Assembly (NCBI RefSeq): GCF_011634775.1
Contig: NZ_JAALXT010000001.1
Location: 930,001-994,000 of the forward strand
DNA length: 64,000 nucleotides
Reading direction: 5' to 3'
DNA from: Thalassoroseus pseudoceratinae
GTDB taxonomy: Bacteria > Planctomycetota > Planctomycetia > Planctomycetales > Planctomycetaceae
Shown: in pieces, positions 9,304-18,829 of the stretch
Layout: each line of letters opens with the position of its first letter
Position numbering within the stretch: position 1 is the stretch's first letter
The notes under the pieces: model-generated
What the model saw: only the letters and a program-made list of their open reading frames with translations
Databases searched by the model: none
Told to the model about the DNA's origin: nothing
Position numbers and translations under genes: made by a program

Positions 9304-12300
9304 TCAACCGGCATTATCCGCTGTGGAATTCGTGCTGATCTCGTTCTCTAGCTTCGCTCGAATTTCCGTGAGATTCGAGTTCTCATCCCCCAACGAGCGG
9401 ATTGCCGTTTCCAAAACCGGATTCAGAAACGCCATCCGCATCGTATCGGGTGCGTCATTGAGATTTCGAGCGATGTCCAAGAGTTGTCTTGAGACACGTT
9501 TCAGGTCGTCACCGGATGGGTCGACGGCTCGTTCGAAATACAGACGAATCGCCGTCAAAATCACTTCCAAGTTTCGACGATCGACTTTCTGAGATTCCAC
9601 TCGGTCGATCAACTCGAACAGCTCGACCGTGCTTTTCTTCGATTGTTCCTGACGCAACACCTCCGCAATTGCCTTTTCATATTCATAGTACCGTTCCACC
9701 GACTGAATCGTCTCAGGCGTGCGATCGGCAATCAGTCGGTCAACCTTTTTCATCGCGGCGTTGGCATCACGATCCGTCGTTGCGTTGGTGTTGTCTTGGG
9801 CGGACAATTCCAAGGCGATCACACGTTTGCAATGCAACCGCGTGAGATGGAACCACAACGTCGTGCTATTCTGGAACTGCAAAATCACCGCCTGCTCAAT
9901 ACCATCACCAAGGGCCTTTGCAGCCAGCGAATAATCCGGCGACGGACCAAACAAATAGCCGTCCGCCAGGCGTTCGTAGAGGTTCGGTAGTCGCCGTCGG
10001 CGTTCGAGTTTTTGTCCCGATGCGAGGCTTGGATCATCCAATGAGTTGACGATGCTTTCAATCAGCTCTTGATAGACTGACACCGCACCGCCAACGGAAC
10101 CGTCCGAAGTTTCGACGACATCTCGACCGAGGAAATGTAACGCCATTGCCTGCCCTTGGCGATCGAAAACCCAGTTCTCAAACGCGAAGGGGTTTTCATA
10201 GGCGTTAAAGCAACGCTCGCGAAACTGTGCCGCCATGCCGAACCGATTCTGGGCCGTCTCAAGCCGCCAACTATCCAACGCCAACCAACCGAGTCGTTCG
10301 GAAATCTCGGCCTGCAACGGGTGTTCGATTGGCTCCGGTGACGGAAAAGTCTCACGTGCCAACTCCTCGACCGCTTCCAAATCCGCCGCCGCTTCCAAGA
10401 GTTTTTGCACTTGCCCACTATCGGCCAGACGAATCGCATCCGCTCGTTGGCACGCCAAATGAATCCGGAATAGCGGACTGTCGTCGAGTTCCTCGGCATC
10501 ATCCAAGTGCACTCGGCTTCTCAAGCTTTGCTTGCGATCGTTCAGAAAGCGGGCGTAATCGGCGTGGAACAATGCCAATAGGGACGGAGCCTCATTCGGT
10601 TCCGAATCGTAGGCATTCAACGCCTGTTTATACATCAACGCCGCCGCGAACTCCGCTTTCTTGTTGGTTCGCGTCATGGAATGCAACATCACCGCGAACA
10701 AATGCAACTCTTGAGCCGAGGCGTCAGCAGGAATGGCCGCCCGAATCCGATCGGCATCATCCGTTTCTTTGGAGTTCAACACCAAATTCAACGACTCCGG
10801 TTGGAGCTGTTGGAGTGCATCTTGAACGTCTTTGAGTTCGGACTGTCTCGCCTCGATCGCCAGTTTTTGCAAATTCCTCACACGACGTCGCGTCTCTGCG
10901 GGAAGTTTTGCACTTAGTGAATCAATCACCTTTTCGAGTTGCTGATAACTCTCCATGATGTTCGATTGCCGAAACTGCAACCGGAGTTCTTCTAGTGACA
11001 CGCCGCCCACTTGGGTTTCGCCATCGTGAATTTGGTCGAACAGTTTTTGTCGTGCCGCGGGCGTGAACCAAGGAGTTTCATCGAACCACCAGCCGCCGTT
11101 GAGGCCGGGCAGCGACGCGTATTCGTGAGCCATCTCAACTTGTGAGTCCGAGATACGGCCCAGCCATTGAAACAGTCCGAACACCACCGCAACCGTCGCG
11201 ATAACCCCGGCAGCAACTCCCATGATTCGACGACGACGCAGCCGTTTGGCCCGCTCTATCATCCAAGGGATCGGCAGCACTTCCGTGGCACCTTGGGAGC
11301 CCGTCTCGATATCGCTGGCTTCAACAGCCCGTCGCCCGGATAACGCATCGATTCGCGCCGACGGTGGCTTTTGCCCCGCTGATCGATTTCGGGCCGAACG
11401 CGATGAACCACGACGCGAACCGTTGTCGACGGCACTGGGTGGCTCCGGTGGGGGAACGAGTTTTTCAAAGGCAGCTTTGTCGGCGAACGGTTCTAAGTGT
11501 TCCGCCGCGATGCCAGGATGTTGTGGACGATCTTCCGGCCGTTTGGCCATCATCGTTTCAAGAAGCGTTTGCAACTCGGGGGAGCAGTCGTCACGGAACT
11601 CGCTTAGCTTCGGAACCGGGGATTTCTGGTGGGCACTTTGTTTGTAAATCAGTGTATTGAGTGCGTTTTCGCTGTCGGCATTGCGTGGGAAGGGCACCGC
11701 GCCGGTCAACAAATAGAAGAGCGTGCAGCCCAAACTGTAGATATCGGCCTGAATGGTCACCGATGCCGCGTTCCGCCATTGCTCCGGAGCCATGAAATCG
11801 ACCGTCCCGAGCAACGTGCCATCTTTCGTGGTTACACGGGAAACAGCATCGTCCTGTTCGGCACGAAACCGAGCCAAGCCAAAGTCGAGGATCTTCACAC
11901 GCCCACTGGAATCGAGCATCAAATTGGACGGTTTGATGTCTCGGTGGACCAAAAAATGTTCATCCGCGTGTCGTAAACCCCAAGCGGCTTGTCGGACCAT
12001 CTCGCAAGCGGCACCGACCGGCAACGGTCCGTGTTCTTTGGTCAGTCGTTGCAAATCACAACCGTCGACATACTCCATGACCAGATATAAACGATGCTCT
12101 TCGTCACCGGCATCGTGGACCATCACGATATTCGGATGCACCAACTTTCCGGCATGTTCCATCTCCTGGCGGAACCGCTCGGCCGCGTCCACATCGTAGC
12201 GATCACGCAGCACCTTCAACGCACACAATCGTCGCAGCACCAGATGGCGGGCCTTGTAAACCACGCCCATTCCGCCGTAGCCGCACTCGGCAAGGATCTC

Positions 12301-12675
12301 GTACGTATCTAATTGGTGGGGAGTTTCCAACGTTTTCAACTTCGCGGCTGCACTTGTTCCGGCCGCGGATGGTGAAAACTGACGGAACAAATCTTCGATG
12401 ACCGGTTCGTATTCCGGGAATCGTGTGAGATACGTCTGAGCCGACATCGAATCGCCGGCTTGCTCGCGATAATCGAGTTCTAAGCCGAGTAGGTGCGGAA
12501 AGAGATCGCTCCGCTTGTCTGTGGGGACGCGGTTCAAGAACTCTTCCAAGGGTGGGCGTTTGCCACCGATCAATTCCCGCTCGAATTCGTCGCAAAGCTG
12601 ATCGAAACGTGATTCGTCCGATCTCGAATCTCGCGGCGTTTCATCCGTCAATTGCCACTCTCTCCAAGTCATCAT
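9304..12675 (-). CDS. Large transmembrane Ser/Thr protein kinase
   Basis: About 1123 residues. An N-terminal region of about 120 residues (resembling the leader common in planctomycete kinases) precedes a Hanks-type kinase domain at about 124-395. The glycine loop is CGYGGMGVVY, the ATP lysine is in CALKVL (about 154), the catalytic loop is HRDIKPSN (Asp about 246) and the metal motif is DFG (about 264), with a DFMAPEQ segment, so it should be active. A basic stretch (KRLRRRR) and one membrane helix (about 484-506) follow. The C-terminal 600 residues are an extracytoplasmic, helix-rich, TPR-like region that could sense a ligand or scaffold partners. The start at MMTWREW is chosen for lack of conservation upstream. 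The ECF sigma factor gene upstream is probably functionally linked. Confidence 0.88.
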   Translation of the reverse strand: MMTWREWQLTDETPRDSRSDESRFDQLCDEFERELIGGKRPPLEEFLNRVPTDKRSDLFPHLLGLELDYREQAGDSMSAQTYLTRFPEYEPVIEDLFRQFSPSAAGTSAAAKLKTLETPHQLDTYEILAECGYGGMGVVYKARHLVLRRLCALKVLRDRYDVDAAERFRQEMEHAGKLVHPNIVMVHDAGDEEHRLYLVMEYVDGCDLQRLTKEHGPLPVGAACEMVRQAAWGLRHADEHFLVHRDIKPSNLMLDSSGRVKILDFGLARFRAEQDDAVSRVTTKDGTLLGTVDFMAPEQWRNAASVTIQADIYSLGCTLFYLLTGAVPFPRNADSENALNTLIYKQSAHQKSPVPKLSEFRDDCSPELQTLLETMMAKRPEDRPQHPGIAAEHLEPFADKAAFEKLVPPPEPPSAVDNGSRRGSSRSARNRSAGQKPPSARIDALSGRRAVEASDIETGSQGATEVLPIPWMIERAKRLRRRRIMGVAAGVIATVAVVFGLFQWLGRISDSQVEMAHEYASLPGLNGGWWFDETPWFTPAARQKLFDQIHDGETQVGGVSLEELRLQFRQSNIMESYQQLEKVIDSLSAKLPAETRRRVRNLQKLAIEARQSELKDVQDALQQLQPESLNLVLNSKETDDADRIRAAIPADASAQELHLFAVMLHSMTRTNKKAEFAAALMYKQALNAYDSEPNEAPSLLALFHADYARFLNDRKQSLRSRVHLDDAEELDDSPLFRIHLACQRADAIRLADSGQVQKLLEAAADLEAVEELARETFPSPEPIEHPLQAEISERLGWLALDSWRLETAQNRFGMAAQFRERCFNAYENPFAFENWVFDRQGQAMALHFLGRDVVETSDGSVGGAVSVYQELIESIVNSLDDPSLASGQKLERRRRLPNLYERLADGYLFGPSPDYSLAAKALGDGIEQAVILQFQNSTTLWFHLTRLHCKRVIALELSAQDNTNATTDRDANAAMKKVDRLIADRTPETIQSVERYYEYEKAIAEVLRQEQSKKSTVELFELIDRVESQKVDRRNLEVILTAIRLYFERAVDPSGDDLKRVSRQLLDIARNLNDAPDTMRMAFLNPVLETAIRSLGDENSNLTEIRAKLENEISTNSTADNAG

Positions 12676-12954
12676 TGAATAGGTCCCATGCCCAAGGCGT
12701 CGGGGCTTCCATCTTCGTGTGATTGGTGTTCGCAAGCAACGGTAAATGGAACCGACGTCGGAAGTTGTCGGCAAATTGCCCAGCATGCGTAGATCAGATC
12801 AACTTTTTGGGCCCAATGCGGACTCCGCACCGTTGATTCCATGACGATCCGTGTTCAAGAACCAATGCAACCAATGTCGTGAGTTGAAGCGTGCTCTCTC
12901 GCAGCAACGAGCGTGCCAATCCAAAGTTCCTAGCGTTGGGGGCTGGAAAACCGT
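12676..12954. other. Gap between kinase and sigma factor genes
   Basis: These 279 bases separate the sigma factor stop from the preferred kinase start on the same strand. Nothing gene-like is seen. The gap is long enough for a separate kinase promoter. Confidence 0.3.
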
Positions 12955-13608
12955 TTACTCGGTTTCGTCCAATTCGTTGTCGAGCTGTTCGTCAGCTTGA
13001 CTCCATCGACGACGGATAAGATTGAGTTTTCGTTCCACAGTTCGCGGAACGCAGCCGAGTTTTTCGGCAATTTCCTCGTTCGTGAAACCATCGAGCTTGA
13101 GCTTGGCAACTTCCCGTTGGGTTTCGTCAGAGAGCATTTCGAGAAGTTCTTCGCAACTTTCCGCGGCCATCGAGGCCAATTCGGGCGTTGGTTCGTCACC
13201 CAAGACCTGGCCGATCCCGGCCTTGCCGTCGTCATGGCCTGGCCGAACGAAAATGCTCTCACCGCGAACCATTCCTTCACCGCGTTTTTTCGCTCGTTGG
13301 CGTTTACTCTCCGCGTATGCTTTGCGAACAGTGATCGTCACGAGCAACTTCCAGAGTTCCTCACGATCACCGAGTTCAAACCGCCCGTTCGCCGCATGAC
13401 GATAAAAGCTGTTCAACGCACTCAGCGCGACATCTTCCTCATCGGCCGCCCGACGATTGATTCCGATCCGATCGAACTTCCGCTTGGCCAATCGCACGAG
13501 TTTGTCGAAATAGCGATCCCATATTTGTTGAGCCGCCTGCTCGTCACCGCCGCTGAGTTTTTCGATCCAAATGGTGACATCATCGTTTTGATAATCGTCC
13601 GTCGACAT
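12955..13608 (-). CDS. ECF-family RNA polymerase sigma factor
   Basis: A 217-residue sigma factor. Region 2 covers about residues 20-85 (IWDRYFDKLVRLAKRKF, EEDVALSALNSFYRHA). Region 4, the -35 recognition helix-turn-helix, is at the C-terminus (KLKLDGFTNEEIAEKLGCVPRTVERKLNLIRRRW split across the helices). The linker is longer than in minimal ECF factors. I begin at MSTDDYQND (13608) because the longer frame has no sigma-like sequence. No anti-sigma gene is adjacent. Its neighbour is a transmembrane Ser/Thr kinase, a pairing seen often in planctomycetes, where the kinase may control the sigma factor. Confidence 0.87.
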   Translation of the reverse strand: MSTDDYQNDDVTIWIEKLSGGDEQAAQQIWDRYFDKLVRLAKRKFDRIGINRRAADEEDVALSALNSFYRHAANGRFELGDREELWKLLVTITVRKAYAESKRQRAKKRGEGMVRGESIFVRPGHDDGKAGIGQVLGDEPTPELASMAAESCEELLEMLSDETQREVAKLKLDGFTNEEIAEKLGCVPRTVERKLNLIRRRWSQADEQLDNELDETE

Positions 13609-13823
13609 CGTTTTTTGGTCTCCACACCCCGCGACGTTCGAAGTTTCCTCACCCAGCGAATCCCTAGGCATCACGCCGAGCGTTCCCATTCTAGGGATCG
13701 TACAGCGTGGAGTCCAAGCTGTTGTTCGCAACGGCTCCCGGTTGTCATGATTTCAAGATTGAACTCAACGGCACAAACTACGTGGCCCGAAAAACCGCTG
13801 CAAATTCGCCAATCCGCCAATCG

Positions 13824-15224
13824 TCACCCATGTAGCTCCGGAATGGGGTCATGAGCGGCCATTCGTAGAATGTCATCAGGCACACCACGCCGAACTCGCA
13901 ACTCACCCACGTCGAACAACGTGCGTAGGATTGTCGAAATCAGATGCGGAATCGTAACGGGTGTGGTGGCCGGTTCAGCGACGTCTCGCGTCGATTGTCC
14001 AATGACTTGCCCCATCGGAAGTCCACCACCAGAGAGCATTAGTGGGGCAAGATTTCCCCAGTGATCGCGACCGCCTCGATTATTGATTTTGGGAGTGCGT
14101 CCCATCTCACCGCAAACGACCAACAAAATATCGTCCTGCAACCCGCGTGCGGCGATGTCTTCCAAGAAGGCACTCACAGCGTGATCGAAGGGCGGTCCCA
14201 TGTATCGCATGCCCTCGTCCATCGTGGCGTTATTGGCATCGGCGTGCATATCCCACACGAAATTCGTGGTCACGGTGACGAACCCACATCCCCGCTCGCA
14301 CAAACGTCGGGCGAGCAGCATCAACTTGCCCAGATACTTCACATTGTCGATATACCGCTTGAAGTTTTTCCATTTCTGGTCAATGTGACGCGGATCGATC
14401 AGCGGACTCGTGTCATATCGAGCGATCGTCTGCGGATCTTCTTGATTCAAATCGAACGCTTCTGCGACTCCCCCGAGAATTGTCTCGAAGGCTTGCCGTC
14501 TCAGCGGGTCGGCAACACCGTGATCCTGGTCTGCAAATGCTTTGAGCCGGTCCAACCGATTCAGTAACGAGCGACGATCGGCTAACCGATCCAACGGCAA
14601 CTTTAGTTCCATGTCTTGTTGCAAATCACCACCGCTGCCGGGGATCAACGGCTGTGTCGCGGAACCAAACCCGCCAGTCGACGTGAGTTTGCCGAACTGT
14701 GTGACTTCTGGCTCCGCCTCGGGATTGATGGACTGCGGAATCAAAAGAGTATTTGTCGGCATACCGTTTTTCGGATGGTTCGCCCCTACCACTCGAGAAT
14801 ACAGTGAGCCCAAATTGGCATCGGAACTGAATCGGCTGACGACCGGTTTGATATCATGCCGCGCATCGCCGGTTGTAAACGAACGCACGACGGTCATCGA
14901 CTTCGCCAATTGCGACAACCGAGGCAGCGAACCGCCAAACGTGACGCCCGGAATCGAGGTCGCCACTTCACCGTTTACACTGCGAATGTTCGATGGTGCG
15001 GTCATCTTCGGATCGAACGTTTCGATCTGGCTTGGTCCACCATGCTGGAAGAGAAACACCACCGATTTTCCCGTCGTCAGTCCCGGCACCAACGCTGCGC
15101 GATCGTCGCCACGTGACGTTCCCGATAGCAAATGCGGCAACGCAAGCCCGCCCAAACCGAGACCACCGATCCGCAGAAAATCACGTCTCCCAAGCGGCGA
15201 GTTTTGATCGTAGACAGTCAGCAT
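13824..15224 (-). CDS. DUF1501 family secreted protein with Tat signal
   Basis: A 466-residue protein of the DUF1501 family, related to the alkaline phosphatase/sulfatase fold. A twin-arginine signal is visible near the N-terminus (LGRRDFLRIGGLGLGG), implying folded export. Conserved pieces are FLFQHGGPSQIETFDPK, VVCGEMGRTPKINN and GRDHWGNLAPLML. The ATG at 15224 has AAGGAAA about 7 bases upstream. In planctomycetes these genes usually sit beside DUF1549/DUF1553 genes; this one does not. The enzymatic activity of the family is not established. Confidence 0.9.
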   Translation of the reverse strand: MLTVYDQNSPLGRRDFLRIGGLGLGGLALPHLLSGTSRGDDRAALVPGLTTGKSVVFLFQHGGPSQIETFDPKMTAPSNIRSVNGEVATSIPGVTFGGSLPRLSQLAKSMTVVRSFTTGDARHDIKPVVSRFSSDANLGSLYSRVVGANHPKNGMPTNTLLIPQSINPEAEPEVTQFGKLTSTGGFGSATQPLIPGSGGDLQQDMELKLPLDRLADRRSLLNRLDRLKAFADQDHGVADPLRRQAFETILGGVAEAFDLNQEDPQTIARYDTSPLIDPRHIDQKWKNFKRYIDNVKYLGKLMLLARRLCERGCGFVTVTTNFVWDMHADANNATMDEGMRYMGPPFDHAVSAFLEDIAARGLQDDILLVVCGEMGRTPKINNRGGRDHWGNLAPLMLSGGGLPMGQVIGQSTRDVAEPATTPVTIPHLISTILRTLFDVGELRVRRGVPDDILRMAAHDPIPELHG

Positions 15225-15369
15225 GGCGGTTTCCTTGCGAGGCTTGCGGACTCCCATTCGTATCAAAACGTGCCAATTTGTTCAATGCACCGCCGGCCCG
15301 CCGTGAACTCCGATAGCAACCTCATGGCTCAACCGCTCTGCGAGCATGAGATGCGGTCGACCAATGACA

Positions 15370-15408
15370 AAAGCCGACCGGTCGTCTGAGTGACAACCGA
15401 TCGGCTTT
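15370..15408 (-). terminator. Rho-independent terminator after the secreted thioredoxin-like gene
   Basis: Imperfect inverted repeat: AAAGCCGACCGGTCGTC, a 5-base loop, then GACAACCGATCGGCTTT, with two G-T type pairs. Read on the minus strand the stem is followed by TTTTGTC. It lies 40 bases beyond the stop of the gene at 15449-16000, as expected for its terminator. Confidence 0.75.
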
Positions 15409-15448
15409 GAATTCAATTTCGTAACGCCAATTTCATTGGCAACGAAAA

Positions 15449-16000
15449 CTATTTGGTCAGCTTCGTGGCAGCGTCAACGACGCCAGCGATGTCTTTTTCG
15501 CCGAGTTTGCCTTTGCCAAAACCGAAGTTTTCGCGGACGCGGGAGTTGTTCCACATCAGCACGGTGACGTCGGCGTTCTTGTCAATTTGGTAAGCTTCAG
15601 GGCCAGCTTGTCCATCGAAGATGGTCAGCGGGGTGTGCTCAATGTTGTTCTTCTTGGCCACTTCAGCGAGCTTGGATTCCGAAGCGTCAGGATCGTCGGT
15701 CAACAGAACGACGAATGCTTTCATTTCGGAGTTTTTGCCGATCTGAGCATCGACCTTTTTGACCAAGTCAACGGTCTTGTCATCCATTTCACGAGCGAAA
15801 ATGCTGACGACTGGGCTGCCGCCGTATCGGCAACGGTAGCACAGAGTCGTGCCTTTTGCTGGTCCGGTGACGTCACGGACGTTGAAAGCATTGACGAACG
15901 AGCCGGTTTTCAGACCGGACTTCGGGGCATCGGCTTGAGCTTGCGACGCCACAGCGACACAAACAGCGAGGGCACCGGCGAACAACTTGGCAGCTTGCAT
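15449..16000 (-). CDS. Secreted thioredoxin-fold protein with CYRC motif
   Basis: A 183-residue protein with a clear signal peptide (AKLFAGALAVCVAVASQAQA) and a thioredoxin-like pattern. After TLCYRCRYGG (a CxxC pair at about residues 54-57) come alternating strands and helices (SPVVSIFARE, MKAFVVLLTDD, HTPLTIFDGQAGPEAYQI, DVTVLMWNN). I take it as a periplasmic redoxin-like protein; its partner is unknown. Expression signals are strong: ribosome binding site GAGGAGAG ahead of the ATG, a possible promoter at 16065-16091 and a terminator at 15370-15408, suggesting an abundant monocistronic product. Confidence 0.75.
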   Translation of the reverse strand: MQAAKLFAGALAVCVAVASQAQADAPKSGLKTGSFVNAFNVRDVTGPAKGTTLCYRCRYGGSPVVSIFAREMDDKTVDLVKKVDAQIGKNSEMKAFVVLLTDDPDASESKLAEVAKKNNIEHTPLTIFDGQAGPEAYQIDKNADVTVLMWNNSRVRENFGFGKGKLGEKDIAGVVDAATKLTK

Positions 16001-16064
16001 TGTCTTCTCTCCTCAATGAATCGGGGAACTGGGTTTCAAACTGCGTTTCCAATGGAACGCTGGA

Positions 16065-16091
16065 ATTTTACTGAATTCCGTCCTAAGTCAA
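16065..16091 (-). promoter_or_regulatory. Possible sigma-70-type promoter for the CYRC protein gene
   Basis: On the minus strand a TTGACT hexamer (16086-16091) is followed after 15 bases by TAAAAT (16065-16070), about 65 bases before the ATG at 16000. The spacing is slightly short, so this is tentative. Confidence 0.35.
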
Positions 16092-16199
16092 CAGAGTCTC
16101 AGGGTCTAACAATTGAAACAATTTTGATGTTTCCAAACTGTGATTTTTCATACTGAAAACCATATTAATTGGGAGATCACTGAGGACCTCGAAACACCT

Positions 16200-16769
16200 C
16201 TACTGCAACTCCCGGACCTTTTTCAAAATCGCTTGGCTATCTCCGGCGGCTTTCACCTTCGTATTCTTCAACGCGACTTTCCCATCGGGACCAATGAGGA
16301 ACGTCCAACGCTTCGCGGTTCCACCACGCGCAAGGACGACTTCTTTCCCATCCACCGTGCGGACGATCTGCTGATCCTTATCGTTGAACGGCACTCCGAA
16401 TGCCTTCGCGACTCTGCCATCCGGATCGGCGAGAAGCGTGAAATTGAGATTTTCCGCTTTTTTGAACCACTGATGATTTTGCACGGTATCGCCACTCACA
16501 CCGACCACGGTGACCCCTGCTTTTTGCAACTTTTTCATGTCATCTCGAAAACCGCAGGCCTGTTTCGTGCATCCGCCGGTCATGTCTGCCGGGTAAAAGT
16601 ACACGACCAACATTTTTCCATTGCCAACATGATTGGACGACTCCCAGGTTTCACCGGTGTCGTCGAGGGCGGAAAACTTCGGAGCGGCATCGCCGACTTC
16701 CAGATCAGCCGCTGACAACGCCTGACCAAACCCAAACACACATCCCAAAACCGCGAGAACTCGTAACAT
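16200..16769 (-). CDS. Secreted peroxiredoxin, PrxQ/Bcp type
   Basis: A 189-residue peroxiredoxin. An N-terminal signal peptide (VLAVLGCVFGFGQALSAAD) is followed by the AhpC/TSA domain. The block YFYPADMTGGCTKQACGFRD holds the peroxidatic Cys and, four residues later (C-x4-C), the resolving Cys, as in the atypical 2-Cys Bcp/PrxQ class. GVSGDTVQNHQWFKK and LLADPDGRVAKAFGV are family blocks. It would reduce peroxides using a thioredoxin-like donor outside the cytoplasm. The neighbouring CYRC protein is a conceivable but unproven partner. Confidence 0.9.
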   Translation of the reverse strand: MLRVLAVLGCVFGFGQALSAADLEVGDAAPKFSALDDTGETWESSNHVGNGKMLVVYFYPADMTGGCTKQACGFRDDMKKLQKAGVTVVGVSGDTVQNHQWFKKAENLNFTLLADPDGRVAKAFGVPFNDKDQQIVRTVDGKEVVLARGGTAKRWTFLIGPDGKVALKNTKVKAAGDSQAILKKVRELQ

Positions 16770-16944
16770 CGTTCGTTTCCCTCTGAATGGTGGATTCTTT
16801 TTAAAACGTCACGTTCACATCAGAATACCCAGATTTGTTGTCGACGAGAAGTCGGTGGACCGGTCAACCGGGGCAATTTATGATCGTTGGTAGCCGTGAT
16901 GCGATGTCGCGGGAACTCAGGTCACTTATCGACGGATGGAATCG

Positions 16945-18471
16945 ATGACAAAGCGTTCGCTCGCGGTCGGAGCCGTGCTGGTTGTTTTCTGCGTGTCGCT
17001 GGGCGTGGGCATTTGGTTGCTCGCAAGCCCCGCGAACGACAACACCACAAGTCCCACCCAAACGGGCACCGAAGCTGCCGATCGGTGGGGAGTGATCTAC
17101 GTCGGTCGGCAGCGTGTCGGGTATGTGCACGAGACCACGACGCCACTCCCTGACGAAGACCAGAATTTGCTGCGAACCACTCAGGAAACTCATCTTAACT
17201 TTCAACGGTTCGGCCAGCCCACGGTCATCCAAACCCACTTAAAAACTCTGGAGACTACCGCTGGTGATCTCGTTTCGTTTTCCTTCGAAACCCGAAATCC
17301 CCCAGCAACTGTGACTCGCGTATCTGGCCTGGTCGAAGGTGCGAAACTCCATCTGACAACCGAAACCGCAGGAAAGACCGAATCGAATACGATTCCCTGG
17401 AATCGCGAGACCAAATCGCCGTCGTGGTTCGAACGCAATTTCGAAGCCGATCCGTTAGCCGAACAGGAAATCCGCACGTTCCGTGTCTACGTTCCCGAAC
17501 TCAACCAAGTTGCGACGGTCGAAATCGCAGCCGACGATATGGAAACCGAACGGATGCTCGATGGTCAAAGGAAGCGATTACTCAAAGCGACCGTCGAGCG
17601 TTCCACAGACCCATTTCCGATTGACGTCTGGCTCACGGAATCCGGTGAAGCACTCAAGACATCGCTACCAATTTTCGGCAAGGAATTGACGACATACCGC
17701 GTCAGCCAAGAAGAAGCACTTCGCAAAATTGCCGGTGAGGAATTGGACTTGTCGATGGACACAATGGTGTCCGTCAAACCGATCCCAAACGCCCATCGGA
17801 CTCGAAAAATCGTTTATCGAATTTTCGTTCCGGGAGCCGACATCAAATCGACGATCCCGAGCGAACCTTACCAGACGGTCGACCGATCCGATGAATCGAC
17901 GGCGGAAGTCGTTGTCACTGCCGTCGATCCGCAAGGAACCGGAAAGACATCCGAGGTTGATTCCGTCTACCTGCAGGCCACGCGGTTCCTGCAGACTGGC
18001 GATCCGAACGTGCAAGCTCTGTCGGCCCAGGTTCCTGAAACGATCACCGAGCCAGCGGAGGTGGCCATTCGACTGGAGAAAATTGTTCACGAAACTCTCA
18101 CCAACAAAAACTTCTCGACGGCGTTGGCATCCGCGGCGGAAGTGGCGGCCTCGCGGGAAGGCGACTGCACCGAACACGCGGTCTTGCTGGCCGCACTTCT
18201 GCGAGTGAAGAAAATTCCGTCGCGAATTGCTGTCGGCTTGGTTTACGTGGACTCGTTGAATGGCTTCGGCGGACACATGTGGACGGAAGCGTTTCTGGGG
18301 GGGCAATGGGTGCCGTTAGATGCCACGTTGGGGCAGGGGGGAATCGGTGCCGCTCACATCAAATTAGCCGAGTCGAGCTTTGCCGACGATGCCCCGGCAC
18401 CGGTGACGACATTTCTTCCGCTGATGAATATCCTCGGCCAAATCGAAATTGAGGTGTTGGAAGTCGAATGA
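16945..18471 (+). CDS. Membrane-anchored transglutaminase-like protein
   Basis: About 508 residues. It has one N-terminal membrane anchor or signal (AVGAVLVVFCVSLGVGIWLLA), a long beta-rich region (about 40-380), then a transglutaminase-like core. The Cys is in REGDCTEHAVLLAALLR, the His in GFGGHMWTEAFLGGQW and the Asp in VPLDATLGQG, giving the papain-like triad. Members act as proteases or amidases or cross-linkers; the substrate is unknown. ATGs at 16936 and 16945 are both possible; the second has GGATGGAA at good distance. The stop overlaps the next gene by four bases (ATGA). Confidence 0.85.
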   Translation: MTKRSLAVGAVLVVFCVSLGVGIWLLASPANDNTTSPTQTGTEAADRWGVIYVGRQRVGYVHETTTPLPDEDQNLLRTTQETHLNFQRFGQPTVIQTHLKTLETTAGDLVSFSFETRNPPATVTRVSGLVEGAKLHLTTETAGKTESNTIPWNRETKSPSWFERNFEADPLAEQEIRTFRVYVPELNQVATVEIAADDMETERMLDGQRKRLLKATVERSTDPFPIDVWLTESGEALKTSLPIFGKELTTYRVSQEEALRKIAGEELDLSMDTMVSVKPIPNAHRTRKIVYRIFVPGADIKSTIPSEPYQTVDRSDESTAEVVVTAVDPQGTGKTSEVDSVYLQATRFLQTGDPNVQALSAQVPETITEPAEVAIRLEKIVHETLTNKNFSTALASAAEVAASREGDCTEHAVLLAALLRVKKIPSRIAVGLVYVDSLNGFGGHMWTEAFLGGQWVPLDATLGQGGIGAAHIKLAESSFADDAPAPVTTFLPLMNILGQIEIEVLEVE

Positions 18472-18821
18472 GCGAAGAACCGCAAAAATCCTCATTTGAC
18501 GATCGCACTTTCGGCTTGATGTCGTTGGGCATGGCCCTTTGCACGGCGATGGCGGTCGGCTTGGTTGCTCTCGGTGCACGACCGGTCTGGTTGGTGGTGA
18601 TTCCCATGGCGATCTTCGGCGCAGTCGTCGGATTGACGCTCGAATTCTGTTGGCCCGCTATTCCGGATGTGCAAAAGGAACCCGAGCAAACGCTGCCTGC
18701 AAAACCACCTGGCACCGTATCTCAACTTGAGTGCCGGGATTGCGGAGAGGCGTTCAAACTCGATCCCCAACGTTGTCCAATGTGCGGGGGACACACAACC
18801 GACGTCCTCACAGAACGGTGA
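18468..18821 (+). CDS. Small two-helix membrane protein with C-terminal zinc ribbon
   Basis: A 117-residue protein with two hydrophobic helices (LMSLGMALCTAMAVGLVALG and WLVVIPMAIFGAVVGLTLEF). A soluble tail carries two CxxC pairs (ECRDCGEAF and RCPMCGGH), a probable zinc ribbon. It starts inside the stop of the transglutaminase-like gene (ATGA overlap), so the two are probably translationally coupled and may act together. Function unknown. Confidence 0.75.
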   Translation: MSEEPQKSSFDDRTFGLMSLGMALCTAMAVGLVALGARPVWLVVIPMAIFGAVVGLTLEFCWPAIPDVQKEPEQTLPAKPPGTVSQLECRDCGEAFKLDPQRCPMCGGHTTDVLTER

Positions 18822-18829
18822 TGACCGCA

